From Trichoplax sp. H2 (Eukaryota; Placozoa; Uniplacotomia; Trichoplacea): a DNA stretch of 44,461 nt. The translations under genes were made by a program, and so were the position numbers. The DNA lies in the NCBI GenBank assembly GCA_003344405.1, contig NOWV01000341.1, forward strand, positions 1 through 44,461, in the 5' to 3' direction. Positions 44,219 to 44,461 of this stretch are shown in pieces (positions within the stretch are counted from its first letter, which is position 1; every line of letters begins with the position of its first letter). Below the pieces are notes generated by a model. That model saw only the letters and a list, made by a program, of their open reading frames with translations. It was not told the DNA's origin and made no database searches.

Positions 44219-44461
44219 CTAGTCATCACTACCAGAAATGGAAAGTCGATATGTTAATTCAAGTGAATATTCTATATTGTTCTTTATATTAGACTGGGAT
44301 TAGAAAGTTTCCACTTATGGCGTAAATGCACTACCTCTTAACATGAAGGTGTAAACAGCTACTGATAATATCGAAAGATCAGATCAAATGATTACTACTG
44401 CAGTAACTAGATGATTGAATAAAGTAATCAATGACGTTTTTAGAAATATCTATCTGTCTGT

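Larger units (their letters stand above)
38082..44461. other. Gene-poor right end
   Basis: 6.4 kb without an intact gene that I can support. It contains possible decayed coding stretches (38801-39490 plus, 41674-43100 minus) listed separately, a perfect 80-bp inverted repeat at 44051-44218, and otherwise AT-rich sequence with frequent stops. Confidence 0.55.

Overview
The window is animal nuclear DNA: AT-rich, with genes split into many short exons by small GT-AG introns and no prokaryotic gene order. I rebuilt exons by hand from splice signals, reading phase and homology remembered from well-known families. The content (one-exon class A GPCR, SAMHD1, SPCA-type calcium pump, riboflavin transporter, glutathione synthetase) fits an early-branching metazoan. 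A placozoan such as Trichoplax is my best guess, but this is inference; no marker in the window proves it.

Layout. (1) 1-7155, minus strand: two head-to-tail glutathione synthetase (GSS) genes. Copy B (3670-7155, 13 exons, 480 aa) is complete. Copy A (exons 1-10, from 2463) runs off the left edge. Their exon 7-10 region is almost identical including introns, while exons 1-6 are strongly diverged, which suggests gene conversion. (2) 7156-8964: divergent intergenic region packed with GTACTGTAC/GTACAGTAC palindromes, duplicated blocks and candidate transcription-factor sites. (3) 8965-13104, plus: SLC52A-type riboflavin transporter, 4 exons, 464 aa. (4) 15062-21622, plus: SAMHD1-like dNTPase, 18 exons, 551 aa, catalytic and allosteric residues intact but no SAM domain. 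(5) 23270-30179, minus: secretory-pathway Ca2+/Mn2+ ATPase (ATP2C/SPCA), 24 exons, about 901 aa. (6) 30180-37118: gene-poor, palindrome-rich near the pump's 5' end, with a 22-bp tandem repeat and a CRE-like site. (7) 37119-38081, plus: intronless class A GPCR, 320 aa. (8) 38082-44461: gene-poor, with traces of decayed coding sequence on both strands and a perfect 80-bp inverted repeat at 44051-44218.

The genes do not form an operon or an obvious shared pathway. GSS makes glutathione, the transporter supplies riboflavin for flavin cofactors (including glutathione reductase), SAMHD1 limits dNTP pools, and SPCA loads the Golgi with Ca2+ and Mn2+. The only possible co-regulation visible is the shared divergent upstream region of GSS-B and the riboflavin transporter.
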